A stretch of DNA of 64,000 bases from the NCBI RefSeq assembly GCF_010499245.1, contig NZ_JAAGOW010000004.1:496001-560000 (forward strand). The letters are read 5' to 3'. The notes under the pieces were generated by a model. The model was given only the letters and a program-made list of their open reading frames with translations, was not told where the DNA came from and searched no databases. Within the stretch, counting starts at the first letter, position 1. Every line of letters starts with the position of its first letter. The stretch comes from Variovorax sp. WS11. Lineage in GTDB: Bacteria > Pseudomonadota > Gammaproteobacteria > Burkholderiales > Burkholderiaceae_C. Made by a program: the position numbers and the translations under genes. Below are positions 8,769 through 16,286 of the stretch, in pieces.

Positions 8769-9653
8769 CTAGACGTTCACGGTGCGCTGCGAGGTGTCGG
8801 CCGGCATCCAGTGCAGCACCCGCCGCTGCACGCGGCGCAGCAGCGCGGTCAGCGCGATGCCGATCACCGAGAGCACGACGCACACCGCGAAGCTGCCGCC
8901 GGTGTCTGCTTGCGCCTCCATCTGCAGGATCAGCACGCCCAGGCCGGCCTGGGCGCCGACGAATTCCCCCACCACCGCGCCCACCACGCTGAAGGCCGCG
9001 GCCATGTTCAAGCCCGCGAAGATGTAGGGCAGGGCGCTCGGGAACTTGGCCTTGCGGAAGACCTGCCAGGGCGTGGCAGACAGGGAGCGCAGCAGGTCGA
9101 TGCGATCCGGGTCCACCGCCTTGAAGCCCGCGATACTGGTCACCAGCACCGGGAAGAAGGTGAGCAGGCAGATGATCATCACCTTGGAGCTGATCCCGAA
9201 GCCGAGCCAGACCACGATGATCGGGGCCACCGCCACCTTCGGCACGCTCTGCAGCGCGGCCACGTAGGGTTCCAGCAGCGCCTCCAGCTTCGGCATCTGC
9301 GAGACCACGATGCCGATCGCCAGGCCGATGCCGCCGCCGATGAGGAAGCCCAGCAGGATCTCGGCGAGGGTGATGCCGCCGTGGTACCAGAAGCCGTCCT
9401 TCGCCAACGGCCCGGTGGCCAGGCCGCGCCAGAGCGCGACCCCGATGTCGCTGACCGGCGGGACCAGGTGCTTGGGCACCTTGAACAGCCGCACGGCTGC
9501 TTCCCATGAGCCGAGCAGCGTGATCAGCAGCAGGATGGATTGCACGCGGGTGGATGCCAGCGGGTTGGCGCGGCGGACTCGCGGGGCCTTCACTGGCTCG
9601 GCGGTGGAGTCGTCGTGCTGCGCGGCATCGGTGGTGAACATGGCAGTGGTCAT
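8769..9653 (-). CDS. ABC transporter permease (SsuC/TauC type)
   Basis: 294 aa from ATG 9653, which has AAGGG eight bases upstream; a longer start at 9686 would lie inside the ATPase gene. Six hydrophobic segments are visible, beginning with SILLLITLLGSWEAAVRLF. The EAA loop that contacts the ATPase is the DLLRSLSATPWQVFRKAKFP region, with the G of the usual EAA-x3-G motif not conserved. It is an inner-membrane subunit of a NitT/TauT-family importer. The ATPase gene is immediately upstream and the binding protein is downstream, giving a complete three-gene ABC system. Confidence 0.9.
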   Translation of the reverse strand: MTTAMFTTDAAQHDDSTAEPVKAPRVRRANPLASTRVQSILLLITLLGSWEAAVRLFKVPKHLVPPVSDIGVALWRGLATGPLAKDGFWYHGGITLAEILLGFLIGGGIGLAIGIVVSQMPKLEALLEPYVAALQSVPKVAVAPIIVVWLGFGISSKVMIICLLTFFPVLVTSIAGFKAVDPDRIDLLRSLSATPWQVFRKAKFPSALPYIFAGLNMAAAFSVVGAVVGEFVGAQAGLGVLILQMEAQADTGGSFAVCVVLSVIGIALTALLRRVQRRVLHWMPADTSQRTVNV

Positions 9654-9666
9654 GGCGGCACCCTTT

Positions 9667-10467
9667 TCAGTCGAACGAAGCGGCATGCGAGAAGCGCTCG
9701 CGGATCGAGGCGGCGGCGGACGCGAACGCCGGGTCCGACATCACGTCCATCGTCCGCGGCCGCGCCAGGTCGATGGACAGCACGCGCTCCAGCGTGCCCG
9801 GGCGAGGCGACATCACGAACACCTTGTCGCCCAGGAACACGGCCTCGGGGATGGAGTGCGTGATCAGCACCACGGTCTTGCCGCTTTCCATCCAGATGCG
9901 CTGCAGCTCGAGGTTCATGCGTTCCCGCGTCATCGCGTCCAGCGCACCGAAGGGCTCGTCCATCAGCAGGATCTTGGGGTCGTGCAGCAGCGCCCGCGCG
10001 ATCGAGGCTCGCTGCTGCATGCCGCCGCTCAGCTGGCGCGGCAGCTTGTGCTCGAAACCATCGAGGCGGACCATGTGCAGCAACTGCATGGCGCGTTCGC
10101 GCGCCTGCTTCATGTCCAGGCCGATCACCTCGGCCGGCAGCATGACGTTCTCGAGGATGGTGCGCCAGGGCAGCAGGATGGAGCTCTGGAACACGACCCC
10201 CACGTCTCGCCGCGTGCCATGGATCGGCTGGCCGTCGAGCAGAACGCTGCCGACCTCGTAACCGAGCAGCCCGGCCAGGATGCGCAGCAGTGTGCTCTTG
10301 CCGCAGCCGCTCGGGCCGACGATGGTGACGAAGCTCCCCTGCTGAATACTGCAGTCGATCTGATCGAGCGCGAGCACGCCATCATGGCCGCCGCCGAAGC
10401 GCTTGGACAGACCATCGATGCGGATGTAGTCGGATCTTGCGGGTTCAGTCTGCAGCGTCGTGTTCAT
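9667..10467 (-). CDS. ABC transporter ATP-binding protein (SsuB/TauB type)
   Basis: 266 aa with every ATPase motif: Walker A GPSGCGKST, Q-loop VVFQSSILLPW, signature LSGGMQQR, Walker B ILLMDEPFGALD and H-loop VVLITHS. The C-terminal part MSPRPGTLERVLSIDLARPR is characteristic of the nitrate/sulfonate/taurine ATPases. It powers the permease gene, which starts 14 bases downstream. Its start codon overlaps the last codons of the alpha/beta hydrolase gene by four bases (ATGA), so transporter and catabolic enzymes are translationally linked. Confidence 0.93.
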   Translation of the reverse strand: MNTTLQTEPARSDYIRIDGLSKRFGGGHDGVLALDQIDCSIQQGSFVTIVGPSGCGKSTLLRILAGLLGYEVGSVLLDGQPIHGTRRDVGVVFQSSILLPWRTILENVMLPAEVIGLDMKQARERAMQLLHMVRLDGFEHKLPRQLSGGMQQRASIARALLHDPKILLMDEPFGALDAMTRERMNLELQRIWMESGKTVVLITHSIPEAVFLGDKVFVMSPRPGTLERVLSIDLARPRTMDVMSDPAFASAAASIRERFSHAASFD

Positions 10468-11255
10468 GGCTTGACTCCAGCGGGATTCAGGAAGCGAACG
10501 ATGTGGTGGGCGAGCACTTCCGGCGCCTGCATCGCCGTCACATGCCCGATGGCCGGCAGCAGAACGGCATCCGCACCGCGGATGCGCCCCGCCATCGACA
10601 ACGTCACCGTCGGCGGCACCACGCGGTCCAGCTCGCCGGCCAGCACCAGCGTCGGCGCCACGATGTCCGCGACCCCGTTGTCCAGCGTCGTCGTCACAGT
10701 GACCGCCCGCCGAGCGGAACGGGCCGACGCCGGCCGGGCGTTCGCGAACACGCGCCGCAGCTCGGGGCGCTGGCGCAGGAAGTCCTCAGGAAAGAACCAC
10801 GTGGCCAGTTCCTCCGCCGTTCCCGGCAGGCCCTGCCGCAGCTCGGCCAGGCGGCGTGCGTCGGGGCAGAGCTCCTCGTACGGCCGCGGCAGCGGCCAAG
10901 TGCTGGCGAGCACCAGGCGATCGATCGAGCGCGGATGCAGCAGTGCCAGGGCTTGCGCCACCCTCCCGCCGAAGGACGAGCCGAACACGTGCGCGCGCTT
11001 GAATCCGAGCGCCCTGATCAACTGGTGTGCGTCGTTGGCCAGGTCGGCCAGCGTCGCGGCGCGCTCCGGCCCCTCGGTGTCGCCGCAATCGCGCTGGTCG
11101 TAGGAGATCACGCTGAAGTGCTTCGCGAGGTGCGGCACCAGCGCGGCGAACATCTGCCGCGAGGCTTCCGCGCCATGCATCAGCACCAGGGCCGGCCCCT
11201 GGCCTGCGCGTTCGAAGGCGACGCGCACCTCGCCGGCCTGCACGAAGTCGGTCAT
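10464..11255 (-). CDS. Alpha/beta hydrolase (enol-lactonase / C-C hydrolase-like)
   Basis: 263 aa. The oxyanion segment LVLMHGAEASRQMF, the nucleophile elbow GSSFGG (serine about residue 93), the acid in LAGELDRVVP and the base in AIGHVTAMQ form a complete triad in canonical order. Closest in style are 3-oxoadipate enol-lactonase and meta-cleavage product hydrolases. It is translationally coupled at both ends (four-base overlaps with the VOC gene and the ATPase gene). Placed after a ring hydroxylase and a VOC-fold enzyme, it most likely hydrolyses a ring-cleavage product or a lactone. Confidence 0.85.
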   Translation of the reverse strand: MTDFVQAGEVRVAFERAGQGPALVLMHGAEASRQMFAALVPHLAKHFSVISYDQRDCGDTEGPERAATLADLANDAHQLIRALGFKRAHVFGSSFGGRVAQALALLHPRSIDRLVLASTWPLPRPYEELCPDARRLAELRQGLPGTAEELATWFFPEDFLRQRPELRRVFANARPASARSARRAVTVTTTLDNGVADIVAPTLVLAGELDRVVPPTVTLSMAGRIRGADAVLLPAIGHVTAMQAPEVLAHHIVRFLNPAGVKP

Positions 11256-11659
11256 GCCGCGCCTCCCTCTTCCTGGTCGATCCAGAAGGTCATCTCGATC
11301 TTCAGGCCGCGCGGATCATGCAGGAACAGCTGGTGGATCTTCCAGCCGGGGATCGGGGCCTCGGTGAAGGGCACGCCCAGGGCATCGAGGTGTTCGCGCA
11401 TCTCCTTCAAACCGTGCGAGCGAAACGAGATGTGGTCGACGTGGCCGGTGACCGGCTGCACCGCCGCGTCCGGCGTCGACAAATGCGCATACAGGTGCAC
11501 GATCGGCTGGCCCTCCGCGTAGAGCCAGGCCCCGGGCGCCGGAATCTCCGGTCGCGCCCCGGCCTGCAGGCGCAGCACGCGCGTATAGAAGTCGAGCAAC
11601 TGCGGCAGCTCCTGCGGCGTGCAGCGGATCGTGTAGTGGTGCAGTGCAGTGACGGGCAT
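11252..11659 (-). CDS. VOC-superfamily protein, possible small extradiol dioxygenase
   Basis: 135 aa with a paired beta-alpha-beta-beta-beta arrangement. The likely metal ligands are in the expected places: a His in LHHYTIRC near residue 7, a His in GHVDHISFRSHG near 74-77 and a Glu in GLKIEMTFW near 122. That His-His-Glu set fits glyoxalase/extradiol-type chemistry. The gene is wedged between the flavin monooxygenase (four bases away) and the hydrolase (overlap). A ring-opening dioxygenase role fits the operon order, but VOC proteins of this length also include lyases and resistance proteins. Confidence 0.72.
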   Translation of the reverse strand: MPVTALHHYTIRCTPQELPQLLDFYTRVLRLQAGARPEIPAPGAWLYAEGQPIVHLYAHLSTPDAAVQPVTGHVDHISFRSHGLKEMREHLDALGVPFTEAPIPGWKIHQLFLHDPRGLKIEMTFWIDQEEGGAA

Positions 11660-11663
11660 GGCA

Positions 11664-13265
11664 TCAGTCCATCAGCTTGGCGAGAACGGCAGACAGCTCG
11701 GCGGCGGGGTCCGGCGGCGTCCACGGCATGCGGAAGGCCACATGCCCGTCCGGCCGCACGAGCACCGCGCCGCGCAGGCCGAGCAGCAGGCCGTCCTTCT
11801 CGTGCGAGTCATCCAACTGGTGCGCCTGCACCACGCGCCCGTTCCTGCCGGAAACGGCACGCGCCGCCTCCATCCACTCATCCGCCTTCGGGCCCGCGAC
11901 CAGCACGAACGCCTGGTCGAACCAGTCCAGCGTGGTGTGCCGCCGCGCCAGGTCCAGCCACAGGTGAGGGAAGCGCGCGCCCGGGCGGTCGGTGGGTTCG
12001 TACCAGCGCGGCCGCATCAGGTGCCTGCTGGTGCCGTCGGGGATCACCGCGCCGTCCTCGTAGCAAAAGCCCAGCGATTGGCCGATGCTGTGGATGTGGT
12101 TGTCGCTGTCGCGGATCCAGAAGCCGATGCGCTCCGGGTTGCCGGAACGCAGCGCCTCGTCGCACTGGGTAAAGCGCGCCGCGTTGTGCAGGCTGAAGTC
12201 GGCGTTCGATTCCGCGACCGGCCGGCGTTCGCGCTCGTAGCTGTCCAGCAGGCGTGCGCTGGCGCGCCCCGTGAGCACGAAAGCCAGCTTCCACGCGAGG
12301 TTGTGCGCATCCTGGATGCCGGAGTTCATGCCGTAGCCGCCGTTCGGCGGGAAGCGGTGCGCCGAGTCGCCCACCAGGAGCACGCGCCCCTTGCGGAAGC
12401 TCGCCGCCACCTGGCGGCTCATGCGCCACACCGAGCGGTTGATCACCTTCACGTCCAGATTGGGGACGCCGGCGACGGTGCGGGCGAGCCGCACCACTTC
12501 GTCGTCGGTACGCTCGCCGATGCGTTCGTCCACCTCGCGTCCCACCGGTAGCAGGCTCAGCCACCGGTCCTTGCCGTTGGTGTTGAGCACGGTCGTGATG
12601 GGGTAGGGCGAATTCTTCGCATACACGCGCCAGCCGGCGCAGAGGGCGGCGTCGCGCACCTGCGAGAGGTCGGCCTGCCAGAACTCGTTGGCCATCACGG
12701 CCAGCGCGGCCGGCCCGCGCATCTCGATGTCGGCCTGCCGGCGCACCGAACTGGCGGCGCCGTCCGCGGCGATCAGGTACTGGGCGTGCCAGGTGACGGT
12801 CTCGCCGGTATCCACCTTGCAGCCGGTCACCGCGATGCCGCCGGCGCCCTCGTCGTAGTGCAGGAATTCGTGGCCGAAGAGGAAGCGGCCCACCTCGCTC
12901 TTGCGGGCGTGGTTCAGCAGTTCCAACTCCACCGTGTCCTGCGACTGGATAATCTTCCAGCACGGCGAGTGGCCCACATTCGGCTCGGGGTTGGTGCGGC
13001 CCCACTCGTGGCCGGTCATGGATTCGCAGAAGGCGAAGAAGTCGGATCCGTCCGGCAGCGCGTGGCGCTTCATCTGTCCGTCGATGCCCCACTGGCGGAA
13101 GATCTCCATCGTGCGCGTGTAGGTGCCTCGGGCCTTGGGATGGTCCGTGGTCGTCGCGCTGCGTTCGAGCAGCACGAAGTCGACACCGAAGCGCTGCAGC
13201 AGGATCGCCATGGACAGGCCCACCGGGCCGCCGCCGACGATCACGACAGGGACTTTGCTTTGCAT
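11664..13265 (-). CDS. FAD-dependent aromatic monooxygenase (PheA/MhpA-like)
   Basis: 533 aa from ATG 13265. FAD-binding motifs of class A flavoprotein hydroxylases are all present: GGGPVGLSMAILLQRFG near the start, the DG motif AADGAASSVRRQ and the GD motif VLLVGDSAHRFPPNGGYGMN. The C-terminal third (FDQAFVLVAGPKADEW) is the thioredoxin-like domain of the phenol/2,4-dichlorophenol and 3-hydroxyphenylpropionate hydroxylases. It uses NAD(P)H and oxygen to hydroxylate an aromatic ring. The gene follows the GAF-protein gene by two bases and is followed by VOC and hydrolase genes, giving a hydroxylate-cleave-hydrolyse series. Confidence 0.9.
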   Translation of the reverse strand: MQSKVPVVIVGGGPVGLSMAILLQRFGVDFVLLERSATTTDHPKARGTYTRTMEIFRQWGIDGQMKRHALPDGSDFFAFCESMTGHEWGRTNPEPNVGHSPCWKIIQSQDTVELELLNHARKSEVGRFLFGHEFLHYDEGAGGIAVTGCKVDTGETVTWHAQYLIAADGAASSVRRQADIEMRGPAALAVMANEFWQADLSQVRDAALCAGWRVYAKNSPYPITTVLNTNGKDRWLSLLPVGREVDERIGERTDDEVVRLARTVAGVPNLDVKVINRSVWRMSRQVAASFRKGRVLLVGDSAHRFPPNGGYGMNSGIQDAHNLAWKLAFVLTGRASARLLDSYERERRPVAESNADFSLHNAARFTQCDEALRSGNPERIGFWIRDSDNHIHSIGQSLGFCYEDGAVIPDGTSRHLMRPRWYEPTDRPGARFPHLWLDLARRHTTLDWFDQAFVLVAGPKADEWMEAARAVSGRNGRVVQAHQLDDSHEKDGLLLGLRGAVLVRPDGHVAFRMPWTPPDPAAELSAVLAKLMD

Positions 13266-13267
13266 GG

Positions 13268-13837
13268 TCAAGCCTCCATGGGTGAGGTGAGGGGCACGGC
13301 CGTGAAGCGGTACGCCAGGCCGGGCGCGGCGGGCACCCAGCGCGCCGCGGCCAGGGCCAGCAGGCGGATGCCCAGGACTTCCTGCGGCAGCCACCGGGGG
13401 CGGGTGCCGAAGACGTTGAAGGTGGCGTAGCAGAGATGGCCCTGGAGCAGGGGCACGTTGATCACGCTCTGCAGGCCGTGCCCGCGCATCTGTTCGAAAT
13501 CGTCGAAATGGCGCGCCAGCGCCTCTTCTCCCTCGCCGATGAACACGCGGCCCTGCAGAAACAGGCACTCGGTCCACGGCCCGAGCGTTTTGCGCTTGGC
13601 GCCGTTCACCGGGTAGTGCTGCGCCTCGGACGAATAGAGGCGGCGCAGCCGGATCTCGTCGACCGGGTCGCGCTCCGTCGTCACGTTCTGCTGGATGCTG
13701 AAGATGCTGTCGCCCGCAATCCGGCGCCGATAGAGGTCGACCTGACGCAGGGCGGCGTCGGCGCCGCGCGCCTCGGCGAGCACGTCCAGGAGGCTGGCCG
13801 TGAAGGCCGTGAGCTTCGATGCGGTGGCTGCGTCCAT
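13268..13837 (-). CDS. GAF-domain-like protein, operon leader
   Basis: 189 aa with no helix-turn-helix visible. The middle (VNGAKRKTLGPWTECLFLQG, then FIGEGEEALARHF and GHGLQSVINVPLLQGHLCYA) has the look of a GAF sensor domain. It is first in the minus-strand catabolic operon, two bases before the monooxygenase gene. A TAGACT box on the same strand (13844-13849) lies only six bases before the start codon, so the transcript may be nearly leaderless. Possible roles are binding the substrate or a haem/flavin cofactor, or a maturation helper. Function not established. Confidence 0.6.
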   Translation of the reverse strand: MDAATASKLTAFTASLLDVLAEARGADAALRQVDLYRRRIAGDSIFSIQQNVTTERDPVDEIRLRRLYSSEAQHYPVNGAKRKTLGPWTECLFLQGRVFIGEGEEALARHFDDFEQMRGHGLQSVINVPLLQGHLCYATFNVFGTRPRWLPQEVLGIRLLALAAARWVPAAPGLAYRFTAVPLTSPMEA

Positions 13838-13891
13838 GAAGAAAGTCTAGGCGCCGCAATTCACCGAAGTGCATTAAATTCTGATGACCCG

Positions 13892-13907
13892 ATAACCCAG
13901 GAGTTAT
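13892..13907. promoter_or_regulatory. Candidate LysR operator (ATAAC-N6-GTTAT)
   Basis: A perfect five-base inverted repeat with a six-base spacer lies in the 68-base gap between the divergent GAF-led operon and the LysR gene. The right arm overlaps the LysR ATG at 13906. That placement would let the regulator repress itself. LysR sites more often have T-N11-A spacing; here it is T-N12-A, so this is a suggestion only. Confidence 0.35.
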
Positions 13908-14889
13908 GGCCTTGCCGACTGCCCGCGATCCCGCCGCCGAGCTGCAGCACGCGCTGCTCTCTCGCCTGAAGCTGCGCCAGCTCTCACTGCTGCAGGCCAT
14001 CGACCGCCATCGCACGCTCGGCCGCGTGGCCGCCGAGATGCGAGTGAGCCAGCCCGCCATCACCAAGGCGCTGCGCGAGGCGGAAGACATCTTCGGCAGC
14101 ACGCTCTTCGAGCGGACCAGCCGCGGGCTGGTGCCCACGCCGTCGGGCGAGGCGGTGCTGCACTACGCGCGGCGCTGGCTCGCGGAACTGGAGTCCACCA
14201 CGCGCGTGCTCACCTCACTGGAGGCAGGCCGCAGCGGACGCGTGCGCCTGGGCCTGACTCAGCAGGTGCCGCAACAGCTACTGTCCGCCGCGCTCACCCA
14301 CTTGCTGGATCGCACCCCGCGCATGGCGGTGATGACGCGCGAGGGCACGACGGACGAGCTCGTCGCGAGCCTCGTCGCGCGCGAGCTCGATTGCGCGATC
14401 GGCCGCTCCTACGACGGGGATGCGACGGGCCTGGTGCAGGAGGCGATCTACCAGCAGGAGCCCTGCCTGGTGGTGGCCGCGAAGAGCGTCAAGCGGCTAT
14501 CGCGCGGGCCGCTGGACTGGGCGCGGCTGGCGCAGCTCGACTGGATCCTGCCGCCGCCGAACACGCCCATGCGCAGAACCTACAACGCGATCTTCGTGGG
14601 CGCCGGCGTGCAGCCCCCGGTGCCGATGCTGGAGACGACGTCGATGCGCAGCATGGAGACGGTGCTGCGGACCGAGCCGAACGCCATCGCCATTCTGGCC
14701 CGTGACGTGGTGATGGAGATGGAGCAGGCAGGGCACCTGGCGGCGCTGCCCTATCGCTTGAGCTGGAGTCTGCCGCCGGTCAGTTTCTTCACGCTGAAGG
14801 AGCTGGTGGGGCATCCGATGGTGCGGTCGCTGGGGGCGATGGTGGGGGGAACTGCGCGGGGGATGCAGCGCAGCGCGAGGGGGGGGTGA
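13906..14889 (+). CDS. LysR-family transcriptional regulator (GbpR/PcaQ-like)
   Basis: 327 aa. The DNA-binding region near residues 22-80 includes KLRQLSLLQAIDRHRTLGR and MRVSQPAITKALREAEDIFG. The KLRQL...AIDRHR start and TSRGLVPTPSGEAVL are typical of the GbpR/PcaQ/CbrR branch that governs sugar-acid and aromatic catabolism. It is transcribed away from the GAF-monooxygenase-ABC operon across a 68-base gap, the standard arrangement for a LysR activator and its target. The inducer is probably the transported aromatic or an intermediate. Confidence 0.9.
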   Translation: MALPTARDPAAELQHALLSRLKLRQLSLLQAIDRHRTLGRVAAEMRVSQPAITKALREAEDIFGSTLFERTSRGLVPTPSGEAVLHYARRWLAELESTTRVLTSLEAGRSGRVRLGLTQQVPQQLLSAALTHLLDRTPRMAVMTREGTTDELVASLVARELDCAIGRSYDGDATGLVQEAIYQQEPCLVVAAKSVKRLSRGPLDWARLAQLDWILPPPNTPMRRTYNAIFVGAGVQPPVPMLETTSMRSMETVLRTEPNAIAILARDVVMEMEQAGHLAALPYRLSWSLPPVSFFTLKELVGHPMVRSLGAMVGGTARGMQRSARGG

Positions 14890-15089
14890 AGGGGCCGAGC
14901 GGCCGTCCGGCACCTCGACCCGCTCAGATCGCGCTCAGAAGCGGTCTGCCAGCCCCATCGCCGGATCGCTCACCGAGTGCCGGCCGGTCTCCGCCCGCCC
15001 GGCGAAGCGCCGGCAGAAGGCGGCGTCGGCGTCGCAGGTCACCACGCCGTGGCGGCGAACGAAAAAAGCTCAGGCGCTGAAGAGGACGC

Positions 15090-15503
15090 ATTCCCCACAA
15101 GACCTTCACCTGCGCCGTCGGCTGCTCGGTCGAGGCCACGCTCAACCTGATCGGAGGCAAGTGGAAGGGCGTCATCCTCTACCGCCTGCTCACCGAACAG
15201 GTGCTGCGCTTCAATGAACTGGGCCGCCTGCTTCCCAACATCACGCAGCGGATGCTCACCAATCAGCTCAGGGAACTGGAGGCCAATGGCCTGGTCGCTC
15301 GCAAGGTCTATCCCGAAGTTCCTCCCAAGGTGGAATACCGATTGACGGACTATGGCAGGACTCTGGCGCCGGTCATTCACGCGCTGAAGAAATGGGGAGA
15401 CGCCCATGTCGAGAGACTCGGACCGGATGATCGAGACGATGCCTCGCCTAAGCGCGGGCCTCGGCCGACCGAGGCTCCGAGGACGGTTTCCGGCCCGTGC
15501 TGA
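15090..15503 (+). CDS. HxlR-family transcriptional regulator with no normal start codon
   Basis: From 15090 the frame reads about 137 codons and contains a complete HxlR winged helix: the early cysteine in FTCAVGCSVEATLNLIGGKW, then KGVILYRLL, LRFNELGRLLPNITQRMLTN and YRLTDYGRTLAPVI. No ATG, GTG or TTG precedes the conserved part. The stop at 15078 limits the frame and the best-placed codon is ATT at 15090 with AAGAGG four bases upstream. A GTG at 15201 would remove half the DNA-binding domain. Either ATT is used, or the original ATG has mutated and the gene is silent. The target gene usually found next to HxlR regulators is not seen. Confidence 0.65.
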   Translation: MPHKTFTCAVGCSVEATLNLIGGKWKGVILYRLLTEQVLRFNELGRLLPNITQRMLTNQLRELEANGLVARKVYPEVPPKVEYRLTDYGRTLAPVIHALKKWGDAHVERLGPDDRDDASPKRGPRPTEAPRTVSGPC

Positions 15504-15521
15504 CGACGCGAGGCCGGAAAC
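15486..15521. terminator. Perfect 10-bp hairpin spanning the HxlR stop codon
   Basis: GTTTCCGGCC at 15486-15495 pairs exactly with GGCCGGAAAC at 15512-15521 across a 16-base loop that holds the TGA. There is no T-tract on either strand, so it is not a textbook intrinsic terminator. It lies between convergent genes (HxlR and the response regulator) and may act as a bidirectional block or an mRNA-stabilising stem. Confidence 0.45.
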
Positions 15522-15581
15522 AGGACGGGATCCGACATTGGGACGTTCGTCAAGAGAATGGGCGACGCACCCGTGCACTGG

Positions 15582-16286
15582 CTATTCGCAGTCAATCGGC
15601 CATTCAAAAGCGTATCCAACGCCGTAGACCGAGCGGATCGGGTCGACACCGTCCGTGGCTGTCGTTAGCTTGCGCCGGAGGTTGCGAACGTGACTGTCGA
15701 CCGCCCGATCCGTGATCGCGCGGCTGTCGTTGTGCAATCTATCCAGCACATCGTTCCGTGAAAAAACACGCCCTGGCTGGGCTGCCAATGTGCGCAGCAG
15801 GCGGAACTCTGCGGGCGTCAAATCCAGCGCGCGCCCGCGTATCGTTGCACGCAACGCCGCATCGTCCATCGCGAGTCCACCCTTGTCGGTCGCCGGCACT
15901 CGCCCCGTCCAGCCGACACGACGCAGCTGTGCGCGCACCCGCGCCACAACCTCTCGGGGGCTGTATGGCTTGCAGATGTAGTCGTCCGCACCAACCTCCA
16001 GGCCGAGCAGCCGATCGACTTCATCGACACGGGCGGTGACCATGATCACAGGCACCGTCGAAAAGCCACGAAGCTCGCGACAGATCGAAACGCCGTCGCG
16101 TCCAGGCAGCATGAGGTCCAGGATCACCAAGGCCGGCGCGCGCTCGCGCACCGCAGGCAGTGCTTCCAAGCCGTCTGCTACCACGCTGCAAGCGAAACCG
16201 TCAGCCTGCAGGTAGTCCACCAGAAGCCGGGCCAGCTTGGGCTCGTCCTCGACGATCAAGATGTGTGCGGCGGGCGCGGGGATCAT
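15582..16286 (-). CDS. OmpR-family response regulator, BaeR-like
   Basis: 234 aa. The receiver domain has the acidic pair in IVEDEPKLARLL, the phospho-acceptor aspartate in VILDLMLPGRDG (D57), TAR and the lysine in YICKPYSPREVVARV. The C-terminal winged helix includes LTPAEFRLLRTLAAQPGRVF and IRSVYGVGYAFEW. The N-terminal PAAHILIVEDEPKLARLLVD style is that of BaeR, an envelope-stress and efflux regulator. The start overlaps the end of the sensor kinase gene by four bases. The pair is divergent from the aldehyde oxidoreductase operon. Confidence 0.92.
   Translation of the reverse strand: MIPAPAAHILIVEDEPKLARLLVDYLQADGFACSVVADGLEALPAVRERAPALVILDLMLPGRDGVSICRELRGFSTVPVIMVTARVDEVDRLLGLEVGADDYICKPYSPREVVARVRAQLRRVGWTGRVPATDKGGLAMDDAALRATIRGRALDLTPAEFRLLRTLAAQPGRVFSRNDVLDRLHNDSRAITDRAVDSHVRNLRRKLTTATDGVDPIRSVYGVGYAFEWPIDCE

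Noticed and set aside
14935..15072. A 45-codon minus-strand stretch (VTCDADAAFCRRFAGRAETG region) between the LysR and HxlR genes
   Set aside because: It looks faintly protein-like and could be the tail of a lost gene, but it has no start codon, no recognised domain and lies between stops, so it was not listed.
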